Assembly (NCBI RefSeq): GCF_022201045.2
Contig: NC_068557.1
Span: forward strand, 26,513,501 to 26,577,500
Source: Citrus sinensis
Taxonomy: Eukaryota; Streptophyta; Magnoliopsida; Sapindales; Rutaceae
DNA length: 64,000 nucleotides
Direction: 5' to 3'
The notes below the pieces were generated by a model. The model saw nothing but the letters and a program-made list of their open reading frames with translations, was not told the DNA's origin and ran no database searches. Positions within the stretch are counted from its first letter, which is position 1, and every line of letters starts with the position of its first letter. Shown here piece after piece: positions 1 to 13,000 of the stretch. The translations under genes and the position numbers were made by a program.

Positions 1-674
1 TTTTTATTTTACTTTTAAGGCTAATTTAATACATTTACATTTTTTTATTAATATTTCTATATTGTAGGGATATTATTATAAAAATAAAGAAAAAATAAAG
101 ATGGGATTGTAATATAATTACCAGCAATGATGGATTTGAGGTATTTTTTAAAAGTAAATTAAACCCTCAATTTTACAACAGTAAATTAAGGAATAAAAAT
201 TTTGTATATTTGACACGTCGTTTACAATTAGTAACATAAATGACATTATCATAAACGTTCGTATTTTTGTCACGTTGTGTATGTATCAGAAGCTGGATGA
301 CAAGTCGTACTTTTACCCCAGAGAGATGATATCTTATACGGATTAATGAAACTTTATGACATGTCGTTTGAATGTTTATCATATAGACGACATATTGTGC
401 AATTTTTACTCTGGAGTAGTAATTGTACTTATTTACTTAACATCATTTGTAACTTCAATACATAGATGACATTCCATAAATTTTTCTGGAACCTATATGA
501 CATATCATTTATATTTTCAGCATATAAATGGCATATCGTAAGATTCACTAGTGAATTATTTAAATAAATTAATTTAAAATTAATTTATTTTACATTATTA
601 ATGTTAATTAATTTTACCAAACCCCTTAAACTTGGCTTATTTCTGATAATACCAATTTAACTGTAATAAAACAT
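1..674. other. AT-rich intergenic DNA, no gene seen
   Basis: No coding region is supported. Between about 200 and 540 several short degenerate copies of a motif of the type GACATRTCRTTT recur at irregular spacing, each near a stretch reading like TATAGACGACAT. This looks like the remnant of an old repeat, but no family is recognised and no ends can be set. Confidence 0.4.
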
Positions 675-677
675 TAA

Positions 678-1549
678 TGTTGTGTTTACTTACTGGAGTG
701 GGAGTGAGGAGTGTGGATTCCTCCCACTCCAGCGTTTACTTACTTAAAATGGGGAGGGATTGGGAGTCCCACTCCGTAGGCCCCACCCATTTTTGGAGTG
801 AGGAGTGGGAGTGGGACTCCCATTGGGGGAGGTGGGAGTGGGAATCCACTCCCACCTCTCCCATTTCTACCTTTTTTTTTTATTTTATGTTTTATAATTA
901 ATAAAATAAAATAAATAATATTATATTTATTTAAATAATAATATTATATTTATTTAAATAATAATTTACATTGATTCTAAGTTAAAATTATTTTAAAATA
1001 ATATTATTATATTAATAGAGAATTAATAAATATAATATTATTATATATTTTAAAAATAATAGTACTATATTTATTTAATAATAATAATAAATACTTTATT
1101 CTAAGAAAATATTAATTTTGTACTAAATAATATTATATTATTATTTTATATAATAATAAATTTAATATAATTATATAAAATAAAATAAAATAAAATAACA
1201 TTTCATTTTATATTAAAATTACAATTAATAATTTATTGTTCATAATTAAGAATATTAATAATTATAATAAATTTACAAATATAATAAAATAAATATTATT
1301 CATTAAATATATTTTTTATTAGTTTTGTAATTAAAAATTATAATTCTTTAAATAAGGATAAAATTGTAATTTGAAACTATTTACTCCCAATCCAAGACAA
1401 AGTAAACACATAAATTGGATTCTGATCTCCATTCCATGCTTCCATTCCAGTGTAAGTAAACAACCTACTCCCACTCCCACTCCACACTCCCAATCCTAGG
1501 ATTCTCACTCCCCAGGATTCCCAATCCAATCCAAAAAGTAAACGCTACC
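678..1549. mobile_element. Non-autonomous PIF/Harbinger (Tourist-like) element
   Basis: The two ends are imperfect inverted repeats: the left reads TGTTGTGTTTAC and the right, reverse-complemented, GGTAGCGTTTAC, each followed by a run of GGAGTGGGAGTG-like sequence. A three-base TAA target duplication flanks them (675-677 and 1550-1552), the class expected for PIF/Harbinger. The middle is nearly pure AT and codes for nothing, so it must have moved with help from another element. The short open frame at 677-901 lies inside the left end and is not a gene. The family call is inferred from the ends and duplication only. Confidence 0.6.
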
Positions 1550-1908
1550 TAAAAGCAGTGTTATGTACTCCTATAATATGATTAAGTACTACATAATACA
1601 ATACGATTAAAAAAAGAAATAAATGAATAGAGCACAACAAACACAAGAAACATTTCCCACAAATGTCATTTCACAGACCCGCACGTTTACTTGTAGCTAC
1701 CTAAAAAACTTCTATCATTGCATATTTGGAGTTTCAATTACAACTCATTTCTAGTGATTTATGTGTATTCGGAAGATTCACACTTACCTCCAAGCCTAAC
1801 TCTGGTATACTCTTTCACAAATATAGAAGCTTACACAGAAATTGATGGAAAAATGGGCAATCTTTGACAACATTGGCGACTGAGCAATATTTGACTGTAA
1901 GAAATTGA

Positions 1909-3688
1909 TCAGTACCAACAATCTGCTACCTCATCTTGCTCAGACAAAGGCTGCTGTTTCGGGGGTCCAGAGGTTCTTGGATATCCTCCAAATCTATCTT
2001 TCCCAGGTTTGGCAATGTCAACATAAATCAACCTGCCATCTAAATTCTGAAATAAATAACAACTATATGAGTCTTCAAAATTAAACGATATGCTCCGAAA
2101 AGCAAGAGCAAATTGGAATAGACGTTACCTTGTGATCCATGCTCTCTAGCGCAAGCAAGGCATCATCCTGACTGGTATATTGAATAAATGCATACCCTTT
2201 TGATTTCTTTGTGATTTCATCCTTGACAAGCTTAACTGCCATAACAGCATAGAAAGTTAACAAACTCTGAAGCATGCAAGGGAATCACAAATGAAGAGAT
2301 AAAATGAACCTAATTCATTGAAAATTAACAAGTATGAGAGAGAGAAATGACAAACACCTTCTGCTACTTCACCAAAAGCTGAGAATTCCTTTTGCAACGT
2401 ATGTTCATGAGTAGTAAAAGGTAAATCTGCAACCCCCAGATAGACAAACAAAGGCAGAAAAAAGTTAAGACAAACAATAGCCTTAACTCAAATAAGTCTT
2501 TGAATATCATGGAATTTTAACTCCTTTTAACACTCATGCGTGCGCACACTTATGTAGAGTAATTTTTGCTGGGTAGCGGAACATAGATATAGTATATTAC
2601 CAACCAACATATCCATACACCACATAACAAAAACGAATTATGTATGAACCAGCTATTTGGGCCAAATGTAGCAAATATGAATATATAGTGGGCGTGTTTC
2701 AGTGAGACAGTTTGCAAAGCAAAATTATTTCCCAAAAATGCAAAACAAGAATAATCTATGATAAAATTCTCGAGTACATATTCTTAAAGATTGATATGGT
2801 ATGTGGGCCCTTCAGAATCATCTGACAGCCTCAAGGGTAAGGTTACCGTGATCAAATTTAATCTTGCCTTTAACATCTCAAACACTCTGGTATTGCCTCC
2901 AGAAGACGTGCTCCTTTCTTTATCACACTTGGTAAAATGGTTCAGAAAACCAACATCATTTGGGTCATTTTGAATAAGTTCAGGAAACATCCCTCAATCT
3001 AATTACTCCACACCACTCATCCTCAATCCAATACGATACACGGATGTATTGTTATATTTAGGTCATTTATTCTCAATTACTAAATTCAATTCAAAATTGT
3101 TCGTCCCAGAAACATCTTCTACAAGTATTTCCTCAATCCACATGCTGTTTATTAATTCTATAGCAGCAACAATATGATAAGCTTTCCTGATAAACTGTTA
3201 ACACATTCCAATTCGACCCCGTGGTCGTAACTAGCCTACTCTTAGTCATTACTATCTTATTGAGTACAATTATCGGTGATTTCTCAACACTATTCTACTA
3301 AAAAAAATCATTCGCTTCTAAATCTGAAGTCTGTCTTTTGAATAATAGGACCAAAATTACGACCAAAAAAAAAAAAAAGCAAATCAAACTAAGGCATAGT
3401 ATTAACAAAAGAAAGAATCTGAAAACTAATAAAACAAAAACCCAGATGAAAATTAGGGAAAAGGAAGAGAAAAAAGACTTTACTTCTAACCATGATTCTG
3501 CTGGCAAGCGGATAATTAGAGAGTGATGCTCTCAGATTGAATGTTCTGAAACATGGGTTCTCACGGTTTGTGAGAGAATTTGCGAACATGGGTTGGGGGT
3601 AAGAAACCGTTCCTGCTGCCGCCGCCGCCGCCCACATGCTCAAGATACGCTGCGTTTTGGCGGAGATGAATATGCCGCTAACCACCAA
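1909..3688 (-). CDS. ORRM6: Organelle RRM-domain RNA-binding protein (ORRM6-like)
   Basis: Four exons on the minus strand can be joined in frame with GT-AG introns: 3688-3484, 2426-2358, 2235-2129 and 2046-1909, giving 172 residues. The first 60 or so residues carry an alanine run and many Ser, Arg and Asn, as expected of a chloroplast or mitochondrial transit peptide. A single RRM follows: RNP2 reads IMVRNLPF across the first splice and RNP1 reads KGYAFIQY in exon 3. A short tail ends in ADCWY. Small single-RRM organelle proteins (ORRM family) assist C-to-U RNA editing; the closest one I recall is ORRM6. Family is firm, member and organelle are inferred. The start is the first Met that keeps the transit region; the GCC-rich stretch near 3620 encodes the alanine run. 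Confidence 0.8.
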
Positions 3689-4160
3689 CCGCCCTTGTTT
3701 TGGAGCTAAGTGTTGTGCGTGAGACTTTCTGAAGAGTTTTCACACTGTCGCTTGGCTTCATCTTCAACGACTTCATCCTGCATTTTATTTATGTTTTAAA
3801 CCTTTTTATCATGAAGGAAATGTCCTTTATACCCTTGTTTGGCTCTGACTTTTTTTAAAAAAAGAAAAAAGGAAAAGACCGTGAAGTTAACATTTTCTTA
3901 ATGTTAATGCTTTTCTAAGAGTAAAAATTTCCATCCTCTTAATCTGAGTGGCTCAATCGATCCGCAAGGAGGAATTAGTTATATTGTTGATATTCCCACA
4001 AAATTTACAACTTAATTCAAACTAAGAACATATACTTTCCATGAAAAAAGAAAAAAAAAAAAGGGACAGAGAGAAAATATTTTTAAATATTTAATGGCTC
4101 GCGAAGTACAACTAATTCTGCAATAATACATATTGCTCAAGAACAAGACACTGTATATTT
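3689..4160. other. Intergenic, promoter side of the RRM gene
   Basis: This is the short gap between the divergently placed 5' end of the RRM gene and the 3' end of the VQ gene, both on the minus strand. It holds poly-A-like runs near 3860 and 4055 and no coding sequence that I can support. Confidence 0.4.
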
Positions 4161-4182
4161 TTATTTCCAAACACCTTTCTCC

Positions 4183-4863
4183 TTACAAGAGGTAACCGTA
4201 ATTCCTACTTTCAATGCCGTAGGAAGCATCGCTAGAAACCTCATGGAACATACCATTGTCCATGGCAAATCCGTTAGGGTTACAATAATTACTAGCTGTC
4301 TCAAAAATGGCACCATTGCTGACATCATGGAATGACACCGAACATTGCTGCTCTTGCCATGCTTGATGCTGTTGTTGCGGCAGCTGCTGCTGCTGATGAT
4401 GATAATGGGACTGCTGAAAATCACTGAAATAATTGTTGCCATAATTTGCTGCAACAGATGTTGCTGCTGCGCACCTTATTTGATCATTCTGCCGATTTCC
4501 AAGTCCAAAGTCTAAGTTGACAGGGCCCTTTTTGCTTCCAAATGAAAAGGTTGTGCTAGGGCAGCCAGTGAATTTCTGCACCAAGGCCCGAAAATTGTTA
4601 GCGTCGGCATTAAGAAGTGTAGTTGGCGTCTTCTTTGAAGCTCTTGATCTTCTTTTAACTGGTTTTGACACACACCCTCTTGGGGTCAGTTGATCACTCA
4701 TAGAGCATGAAGTGCTGCTAGGGCTTAATATGCTTTCAGAAGCCCCGGCGCTTGCCGTGACCGCTGTGGCATCAGAATATGCAAAAGAAGAATTAACATG
4801 GTGATGATCTTGATCATCTATGCTAATTTGGTTATAGGATTGCATCCATTGATCACTAGACAT
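4183..4863 (-). CDS. VQ22: VQ-motif transcriptional regulator (JAV1/VQ22-like)
   Basis: This is a single-exon gene of 226 residues. VQ proteins bind WRKY factors and tune defence and jasmonate responses in the nucleus. The VQ core FRALVQKFTG lies at residues 91-100, matching FxxxVQxxTG. Just before it is a basic stretch (KRRSRASKK) and the block TPTTLLN, both typical of the VQ22/JAV1 subgroup. The C-terminal half has Gln/His runs from CAG-like repeats near 4370-4400. I chose the Met at 4863 because the upstream in-frame Met (4899) would add a 12-residue basic leader not expected in the family, and a TATA box sits about 105 bases upstream. JAV1 represses jasmonate defence in Arabidopsis; orthology here is inferred. 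Confidence 0.85.
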   Translation of the reverse strand: MSSDQWMQSYNQISIDDQDHHHVNSSFAYSDATAVTASAGASESILSPSSTSCSMSDQLTPRGCVSKPVKRRSRASKKTPTTLLNADANNFRALVQKFTGCPSTTFSFGSKKGPVNLDFGLGNRQNDQIRCAAATSVAANYGNNYFSDFQQSHYHHQQQQLPQQQHQAWQEQQCSVSFHDVSNGAIFETASNYCNPNGFAMDNGMFHEVSSDASYGIESRNYGYLL

Positions 4864-4967
4864 TTTTTTTAATCTTTTTTGACTGGTGATCACTCTCAAT
4901 CGATCACTGTTCTTTAAACTTTAAACTGTTTTTTGTTATGGAAAGAAATAAAGCCTAGCTTGAGGTA

Positions 4968-4975
4968 TATTTATA
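4968..4975 (-). promoter_or_regulatory. TATA box of the VQ gene
   Basis: TATAAATA on the minus strand, about 105 bases upstream of the chosen start codon. W-box cores (TTGACC on the minus strand) lie further upstream at 4988-4993 and 5193-5198, which would suit WRKY-mediated induction; that role is inferred. Confidence 0.6.
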
Positions 4976-4979
4976 GTGA

Positions 4980-7674
4980 CAGATTTCGGTCAAGTAAACA
5001 TGCATAATGTTGACAATTCATAGTGAGAGTGAAATAAGAAATACTTGGAGCCAAAGCTGTGCAGCTTCTAGGAAACTGACTCTCCTTTTAATTTATTTCA
5101 ATGAAGTGATCATATGATCGTACATCTCGGTAAGTGGTAACCTCATCTTTTGACTCTTTGTAGGTTTACTTGCAACTTTTTGATATGGTCTTGGTCAAAC
5201 AAATGTTTTAAAAGCTTAAAAAACATCTAGCAAAAAAAAGAAATGAAAAAAATTGTTCTCTCCACTGATAGCTACCTCTTTCTCCTTGATCGAGTTCTTA
5301 TGGTTAAACATTTTTCTTTTAACACTTTGTGACAGAAATAAGAATTATATAATAAATATAAATTGACAATCCCCAACAACCACCAAATTTTCTTTTGACT
5401 GGGTTTTTTACAATTATGTGTTCCAATTTGGTGGCATGCCTGGATTAATTTGCCCTTTCATGCATGCCCAAAAGCTGTCTGTGTAAGCATATGGCGTTTA
5501 TATAGTACAATCTCTATCTTCTTCTTTCTTCAGATTTATTATTTTGTAGTAAGTGTTATGTTTGTTGTACTCCAGAAAGGAACAAGTCTTCAACTCAAAT
5601 CCTTTTTCAGATGACTTTAAAGATTTTGTATTTTTTTTTTTTAATTAATATCGGGAGCAGTAGAACAAGTTGTCCTTCACCTGTCGATTTTCCCAGTTTT
5701 CCAAATTACAAGTCCATTGAAAATTATTGTCATTGTGATGATAACGTGACAAAAAATTTAATATATAATAATCCCGGATGTTACCGACTCCTTAATTGCA
5801 TTGGAAACGTAAGCAGTTTCGTTTCCTTTGCACAAATGCCCGAATCATAAACCTATGGATTTAGTGTTCCCATTATTCATTAGGTCGCTGGTAATTTGTT
5901 TGTCTTATTTTGGTTAACTTTGCCGATAAACTAAACTTGGGTAAAATTTTACAAGAGAATCTTCAATACGCCAAATTAAAATATGTTATTTGTACAGTCA
6001 TTTATAGGAATCGTAATTTCGCCTAGTGGGATGGGATTGAATCGTTTAGGAAAGGATTGGGATATATTTTTATTCTAAAAAAAATAAAAGGAGATATTTT
6101 CTTTCATGTCTTATTTTTTTTATTGTCAATCTTGTTGGTTTAATTTATTATTATATTATTAAATTATTAGATATTTTTAACACGGTTGAAGTTGGTTATC
6201 GTCTAAATCCATTTATTAAACGTGTGCATTACGTCGAATGCATGCAGATGATTTTGATAAATAATTGTTTTAGTCATGCATATAATCTAGAACAATACCA
6301 TAGTTTTTCTTCAACCATTCTCACCCTCTGAATAAATCTTTCAATTTCTCAGTTTTACATTCCCTATTAGAAACTTCAACCATGAGACTTTAAGGAAACT
6401 TATTAGAAAATCCTCTATACACACACACACACACACGCACACACACAAATACAAATCGTTGTTGCCAACTCTTCACCATTCATGTATAATATTTGTTCCT
6501 ATCAAGCTAGCTAGTAGCTAATTAATCCTAGAGCTTCTGCTTCGTTGGTGCTTCTAGTGTTATATAACATTTATGTATATAATGTTTATAATAAATTTCC
6601 CAGCTTTGCGTATGCGCATATGCAGAAGATGATGTCACATCCTTATTTATTTTTATTTTAAATGACCGATTCTGATCATTTCAAACTTTTCATATTTTTT
6701 TTCAACTACATGTACGGATTTTACTAAACGTACATATGCTTAATTGTCAAGTAATTTAACATTCAATCCATTGAATGGTATGATATTAACTTTACTAATT
6801 ATAACGATCAAGACTCGTATATTAGTACTCTTATCATTATTAAATCTTTAAGCATCTACGAAAATTCAAATCCATCTAAAGAGAATCTTAAGTAATTATA
6901 ACCAACGACCATACCTCCATTAATCCGTAACTACATCAACATCAATTAAAGCAAAAACAATCTCTAATGTCAATATCACAGTCAATGTTGTGTATGTGCG
7001 CGCGTGTGTGTGTGTATAATTAATGACCAGCATTGCAAGCAGTCTACCATTCAAGTTTGATAACTACCTCAAGTTTGGATAATAATTTCTGTGTAAATTA
7101 CAAGTAAATGACAGGAACCCATTAACAACTTATAGATTTTTGTCTTGAAACGAGGCAAACCCCACAATTTTCTACCACTAAGGATTAGATTGCGGAGCAG
7201 GTCTCCCAATAAGTGGATACTGACTAGGGATTTTATTCAAAGACTTTTGACAAGTCAAATCATCATTGTTTTTGCAAGGCAGAAAAGTAACGTTGCTTAA
7301 TTTGACTTGATTGCTGTTGTGAATTTAGAAAATAGCAAACCTATTTCACATTGTGGGAGAAAAAACTATTAATTAAACTGATATGGTCCTTAAGTTAGCA
7401 GGCACAGTTGCACGTGAAAGGACTCGTTAGAATTTTTGAACCAACTTGTAAAAATCAGAACTATAGATTTTGAATAATTCTGAATTGATGAATAATTCTG
7501 AGTTGAAAAACTCATGCCATTGAGAGATTAATGTGAAAAGGGTTTATGTGTCTCGATGACTAAGAGAGCTGACTGATATTTTTATCTTTTATTTCAGCAA
7601 TCTGGGTGTCTCCAGAGTCAAGAACATATTTTGGTGTGGATAGACTTAGCAGAATGCTGGTGACCGAGAGATTC
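4980..7674. other. Intergenic region without a supported gene
   Basis: It contains the VQ promoter, an (AC)n microsatellite near 6419-6447 and a (GT)n run near 6995-7015. One small plus-strand frame (5611-5850) starts with a hydrophobic, signal-like segment followed by six cysteines, but it matches no family I know and has no further support. Confidence 0.4.
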
Positions 7675-7677
7675 TTA

Positions 7678-7958
7678 GTGTATGTTTGGTATGACTTATT
7701 TAAGAATCATAAGTGTTTACCTCTACTAGTAAAAGCCTAAAATTTAAGTTTTTAGAAGTGAAAATTATAGAGCTTTTTTAAAAATATATAATATAAAAAA
7801 TATCACACAGTTTAATGGTTTAAAAGTTTTTTTTTTATTGACAATTAAATACCCAATGGCTTTTTGTCTAAAATCTCTATTGGTATAAACAATAAGTTCT
7901 AGTACTATAAATTCTACTATTATAAATTTTATTTAATAAACTGTACCAAAACGAAGCC
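7678..7958. mobile_element. Tourist-like MITE (PIF/Harbinger)
   Basis: A 281-base element bounded by imperfect inverted ends: the left starts GTGTATGTTTGGTATG, the right reverse-complemented GGCTTCGTTTTGGTAC. The trinucleotide TTA flanks both sides (7675-7677, 7959-7961). It has no coding capacity and AT-rich internal sequence. Ends and duplication fit Tourist elements. Confidence 0.6.
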
Positions 7959-8749
7959 TTAGAGCTGATGGTTCGGTCAGAGATAGGCACACAGAAAAGG
8001 ATAATCATTGACTCTAATTAAGAAGATTGCAAATCCTTTTATAAAGAAGTAATTTAAATATGGCCAATCAAATTTAAATATAGAATTTTTGACTCGGTCC
8101 TTTTGTCGCCTGAAAGCTACAATTATATTGATTGACTTCCAGCAATTGATTTCCCAATCCACACAGTATCTGATTGTGCTATCAGAATTTCCAACTCCTG
8201 ATGGCACTTTGAAAAAGTAACTCTGCCCCCATAACTCAAAGAACAGCACAAGATACAATGAATGAACAGGCAAAACAAACAAAGCAAAGTAAAGTAAAGT
8301 AAAGAAAAATAATATAAAACTAAAAAAATTAATTGGGTTTGGTTATATTAGAACCGGACTGAGGTAGATTATTTTTTTATAATTATATGATCAAAATTAT
8401 AATATATTTTTTATTATTTATTACTTTACGTATGTAATTATGATTCGTGTTTTAGTTTAAAACAGCTACAAGATAATCATGGCCAAATTCAAAATGTTAA
8501 AAGTTGTGAAGGTGATATAAGCATAAAAACTGGGCAGCCGATTGAAATCAAGAAACTTAATTAACAAGCAATTATGATAATAAATCAACATTGAAGAAGG
8601 CAATGAGAGAATCAAGATAGTATTGATTCTCATAAATACAAAATGGTCATCGAGATTGGTATTGGTAAATCATAAAGACAATCAATCGTAAGTGGAAGTG
8701 GCAAGAAATTGTTAAATATAAGCTAGCCGATGATTCTTCACTTAATATT

Positions 8750-9690
8750 CTTAATTTTTGGCCAGCTTCTTCATTCCTATTTCTCCATACGTATTGTATT
8801 TTTCTTCATATTCCTTAAGCGGCGGCCATCTCCCTTCTTTTTAGGATTAGCTTTATGAACAAAAAGTATCTAAGGTTTCTTTGCAGCAGCAGGACCACGA
8901 AGCTCTTGCAAATTTTCAGTTTTCTTTGGAATACCTTCTCTTAAGGCTCTTCCAAAACTCCCTGAAGGATCTGCTCCATTAGAATCAGTACGTGCCGCAA
9001 GAGTTGATTTTGCAGCCAACGATCTGCAAGCCCTCATCCTCAGAGGAGGTGGTGTAGTTTGAATAATCTCTGCTTGTTCAAGGAAACCAACGTGAAGTAT
9101 CGACGCCGAGAACCCATCAAGATTCTCTTTCTGGGCACCAAGAAGCCAAACATTACAAGCAGGCATGCTGGCTAATGCTCAGATAAACCCAGCGGCTCCC
9201 GTAAGTTTTGGTGCAACAGCATGTCCATCGGTTGCAGAGAGATTAGCCGCCGAAGATCCCATTCTGTTTTCAAGAAAATCAAGCACCTTCGTCTTCTCTG
9301 TATCAAGAGCCAAAGCTTGATCACACGCGTCCATGGTCTTTGGAAGAACAGCCTCTGGAAGCGGCTTCTTCTTTGAAGCTGATGCAACAATTGATACCAC
9401 CATAATCATTAGCAATGGCAGCTACCAATCAAGATCAACGGGGGTTGTGTTCAGCTCATTCCCAATTCTCTAGACAACGCCGGCATAAACAATTAGATTT
9501 TGTACCAACGTTTCGAGCTCTGGAAGTTTCTTCCAGTAGTTCTCTTGAATCGAGTTGTGAATCATAGCGATTTCATTATCAGTATCTTCCATCTTCAGCA
9601 TTATATGACTAAGAGCTTCATTGTCAGATGATGAAGCCTCACACACCAGCAACAAACTTCGAATCTCACCATAATGATGAAGATTGTTGT
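8750..9690 (-). pseudogene. PRP31: Processed pseudogene of splicing factor PRP31
   Basis: Read on the minus strand in one frame, this region follows the U4/U6 snRNP protein Prp31 for over 250 residues: a piece like DNEIAMIHN, then the Nop-domain core IMVVSIVAS, NRMG.ANLSA, MPACN, AAKSTLAAR, and the basic end KKKGDGRRLR. Prp31 bridges U4/U6 and U5 in the tri-snRNP. The copy is broken: in-frame stops at 9470-9472, 9422-9424, 9179-9181 and 8870-8872, plus many changes at conserved sites. No intron interrupts it although plant PRP31 genes are spliced, so a reverse-transcribed copy is likely. The N-terminal portion and last C-terminal part are missing or unrecognisable. It lies about 400 bases downstream of RAN1 on the same strand. 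Confidence 0.8.
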
Positions 9691-10079
9691 GAAATAAGAA
9701 GAAAGCAAAGGATTTAATATTGAATATGAATATCAATGATAATGAATTGAAATTTGGATCTTTCCACCTGCATTTATTGTACATCTTTCCCACTTGCAGT
9801 CAGATCCAGTATTGAATAGGGAAATTCCGCAGAAATACGAAACACAAAAAGAAACTCCGATTTCTTGTTTTACAAGGAATCCCAATTGAACTGGTAGACA
9901 AGGTTCAAAAAGGAGCTGAAAGAGGATATTATACAACAACCAACATTTACATTCAATGGAGGGGTAAAATAACATCCCCTTGCCTACTGTGAAGTTAAAA
10001 AGAGGGAGGGAAAAAATATTAAAAAACTCACCCATTTGATATTTCCTTTCTTTGAATCTAGAGCTGTTTTTCTTGGCGT

Positions 10080-13000
10080 TTATTCTACAGTTATTTCTAG
10101 TATAGTTGTGAGTCGTGGTTTTTTGTATCTCCTAAGAAGCAAAGAAGAGCATACAACACTGACAGATGAGAGGGCCATGCAAGCACCAGCCGCCCATGGT
10201 GGCAACTTGATCCCTAACGAAGGAAAGAAAACTCCGGCAGCAATAGGGATCGCAATGACATTGTAGGCCATGGCAAATATATAATTTAAACGAATACGAG
10301 CAAAAGTTTTCCTTGAGAGATCGATGGCTATGATTACATCTTCCAAGCTATTCCTCATTAACACATAGTCGGCTGCTTCGATGGCAATATCTGTACCTGC
10401 CCCAATAGCCATACCAACATCAGCCGCAGCTAGAGCTGGAGAATCATTGATTCCATCCCCAACCATAGCTACTATGCTTCCGTCTTTCTGAAATGAGCGG
10501 ACGGCATCAGCTTTTCCTGCTGGCATTACATCTGCCATCACATCTTGAATGCCGATCTGCACAAAAACAATCATTCATGACTCTGCAAATGCAACACAAT
10601 CTTCAGTTTGAAATTTAACATCTGATATTAGTTTATTTCAACAGATTCAATGAATAATTCAGATAAGTTGTGTTCAGTTTAATTGAAATCAACACTTTTA
10701 ATCATTTTGTATCAGAATTTCAAATATTGCATTGAAGTAAATAATTAATCGATAACACAAACCTCTCTAGCAACAGCATGCGCTGTCCTCCAATTATCTC
10801 CAGTTACCATGACGGGTCTCACACCCATTTTTAAAAGGCCCTCTACAACTACAGCAGCTTCCCTCTTAACTGGGTCAGCAATTCCCATAACACCGATCAA
10901 GTTATCATCATACGCAACAAGTATGCCCGTCCTAGCACTTTCCTCCAGTTCCACAACAAAACTTTCTACATGGTCTGGAATGGTGATTCCACTTTCATTC
11001 AGCAACTTCCGGTTACCCACCTAGTCAGGAAACACATTACCTTCAATAAGCAATGTCTGAAAAGAAATATAACATCTCTCAAGTCTCAAGCAGTCAAAAA
11101 GAGATAGTTCTGTGGAACCTGAAACTCACCAAAACCTGTTTTCCACTTATAAAGCACTGGATACCTCTTCCAGGCAGAGCAGAGAAATCCGAGACATCAA
11201 GAAGCCATCCAGAACCAGTGGACTCTTTGCTGTGGCTTTGGCCATCGGGGTTCAAAGAGGGATCATCAAAGAAATGGAAATGACGTGCATAATCCACAAC
11301 TGCTTTGGCCAATGGATGTTCACTGCTAGCCTATAAAATGGAAGAAAAAATATATTACTTAATCTAGACAACCTTCTGATGTTGCATATGTGAGCATGGT
11401 AGCCCCTCCTTCCACTCAAAATAACTCTACAATAAGTAAGCACATTTAATGGAGAAACAAAAGAAAGATCCCGATCCCATTTTGTACCAAAATTAAACCA
11501 TTCAATGTTGTTACAGCATTGTCATGCTTTTGTTAGCAATACCATGAGGCTTTAGAGTTGGGATGCAGGTGGAGGAAGAACTGCTTTCAGGTAGTAATTA
11601 AAAATTACCTCTGCTGAAGCCACCAATGTAAGAAATTCACCACGATCCATTTTCGTGAAAACCTTTGCAGTTGTAACAGTAGCTCTCCCTTGGGTTAGGG
11701 TGCCTGTTTTATCAAATATCACATACTTGATCTTCTGAGCTCTTTCCAAAGCATCCCCTCCTTTAATGAGAACACCATTATTAGCCCCGACACCCGTTGC
11801 AACCATGACAGCAGTTGGTGTGGCCAAGCCAAGAGCACACGGACATGCAATCACCACCACTGATATTGAAAACATGAGAGCAAAAACAAAGTGCGTGCCA
11901 TTTTCCGGAAGCCATTGTTCTGGATATGCTCCAAGAACTCCAGCAACATACCTAAAGAATCAACATAGCACTATATTATTAAAAGGATGTATACACCAGC
12001 AGAACAGTTAAACATTGTAACAACTGGGTGATACTAATCAAGTGAAGATGCCGAAATAAGGTAATAAACACTGAAAACTTACCAGCACAACCAAGTAAAC
12101 AATGCCAAAGTAACCACAATAGGAACAAAAATGCTTGCAACCTACAAATCAAAAACAAACCTAAAGATAAGAACAGCTGTGACTTCATAATTTGTGGTCT
12201 CATACTTTTTATCACATCATAACAACAGGCCATGAAAGGTGCTTCGCATAATCATAAACATCAAAACTAATTGAAAATAAACAATTTTGGGTGGTCAATA
12301 CATTAGAGTCTCCATCCGAAACTATAGTCACTATAGTTTTGGCGACGCCAACATATAACCTTGAATCTTTGACAACGATGTTTGATACTTCATGTATTGG
12401 AGATGCAAATTAGTTATAAAGCATAATTTGCGAATGCCACGAGACTGTGAAATGTCAAATAGTTTTACTTTTTTCATATAGGCATAATTAGTCAGATTTC
12501 ATCTCCGCAAAACAACATAATTATTTAACTTGACACAATAATTTATTAGTTCAACATAAAAAAACTTACAAAATCGGCAAACTTCTGAATAGGAGCTTTG
12601 GACATCTGGGCCGTCTCAACCAAACTAATTATCTGACTTAAAACTGCATCAGATCCTACTTTGGTAGCTTGTATGTGAAGGACACCGTGTAAATTTATTG
12701 TTCCTCCAATAACTGGCGAATTGATTTCCTTTAAAACTGGTACAGCTTCACCAGTTACCATACTCTCATTAACATAACTTGTACCCCATACTACAATTCC
12801 ATCTGCAGGAAGCTTTGTACCAGGAAGAACCTTTAATGTATCACCAGACTGAATCAGTAAAGCATCTATTTCCCTTTCCTCAATGCACTTTCCTACTGGA
12901 GAACCAATAGATTACACTGCTCAGTTTTCCCAGGGGTCTTAGAATTTCTAAAGAAGAAAAAAGAAGGAACAAAAAAGTAGAGAAAGAGCAGACATAAAGA

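Noticed and set aside
677..901. Plus-strand open frame of 74 residues
   Set aside because: It lies in the end of a Tourist-like element and reads its GGAGTGGGAGTG repeats; not a gene.
9172..9390. Minus-strand frame overlapping the PRP31 copy
   Set aside because: It is a shifted frame of the pseudogene; the Prp31-like reading is in the neighbouring frame.
9733..10035. Minus-strand frame after RAN1
   Set aside because: Hydrophobic, no family; more likely RAN1 3' untranslated sequence.
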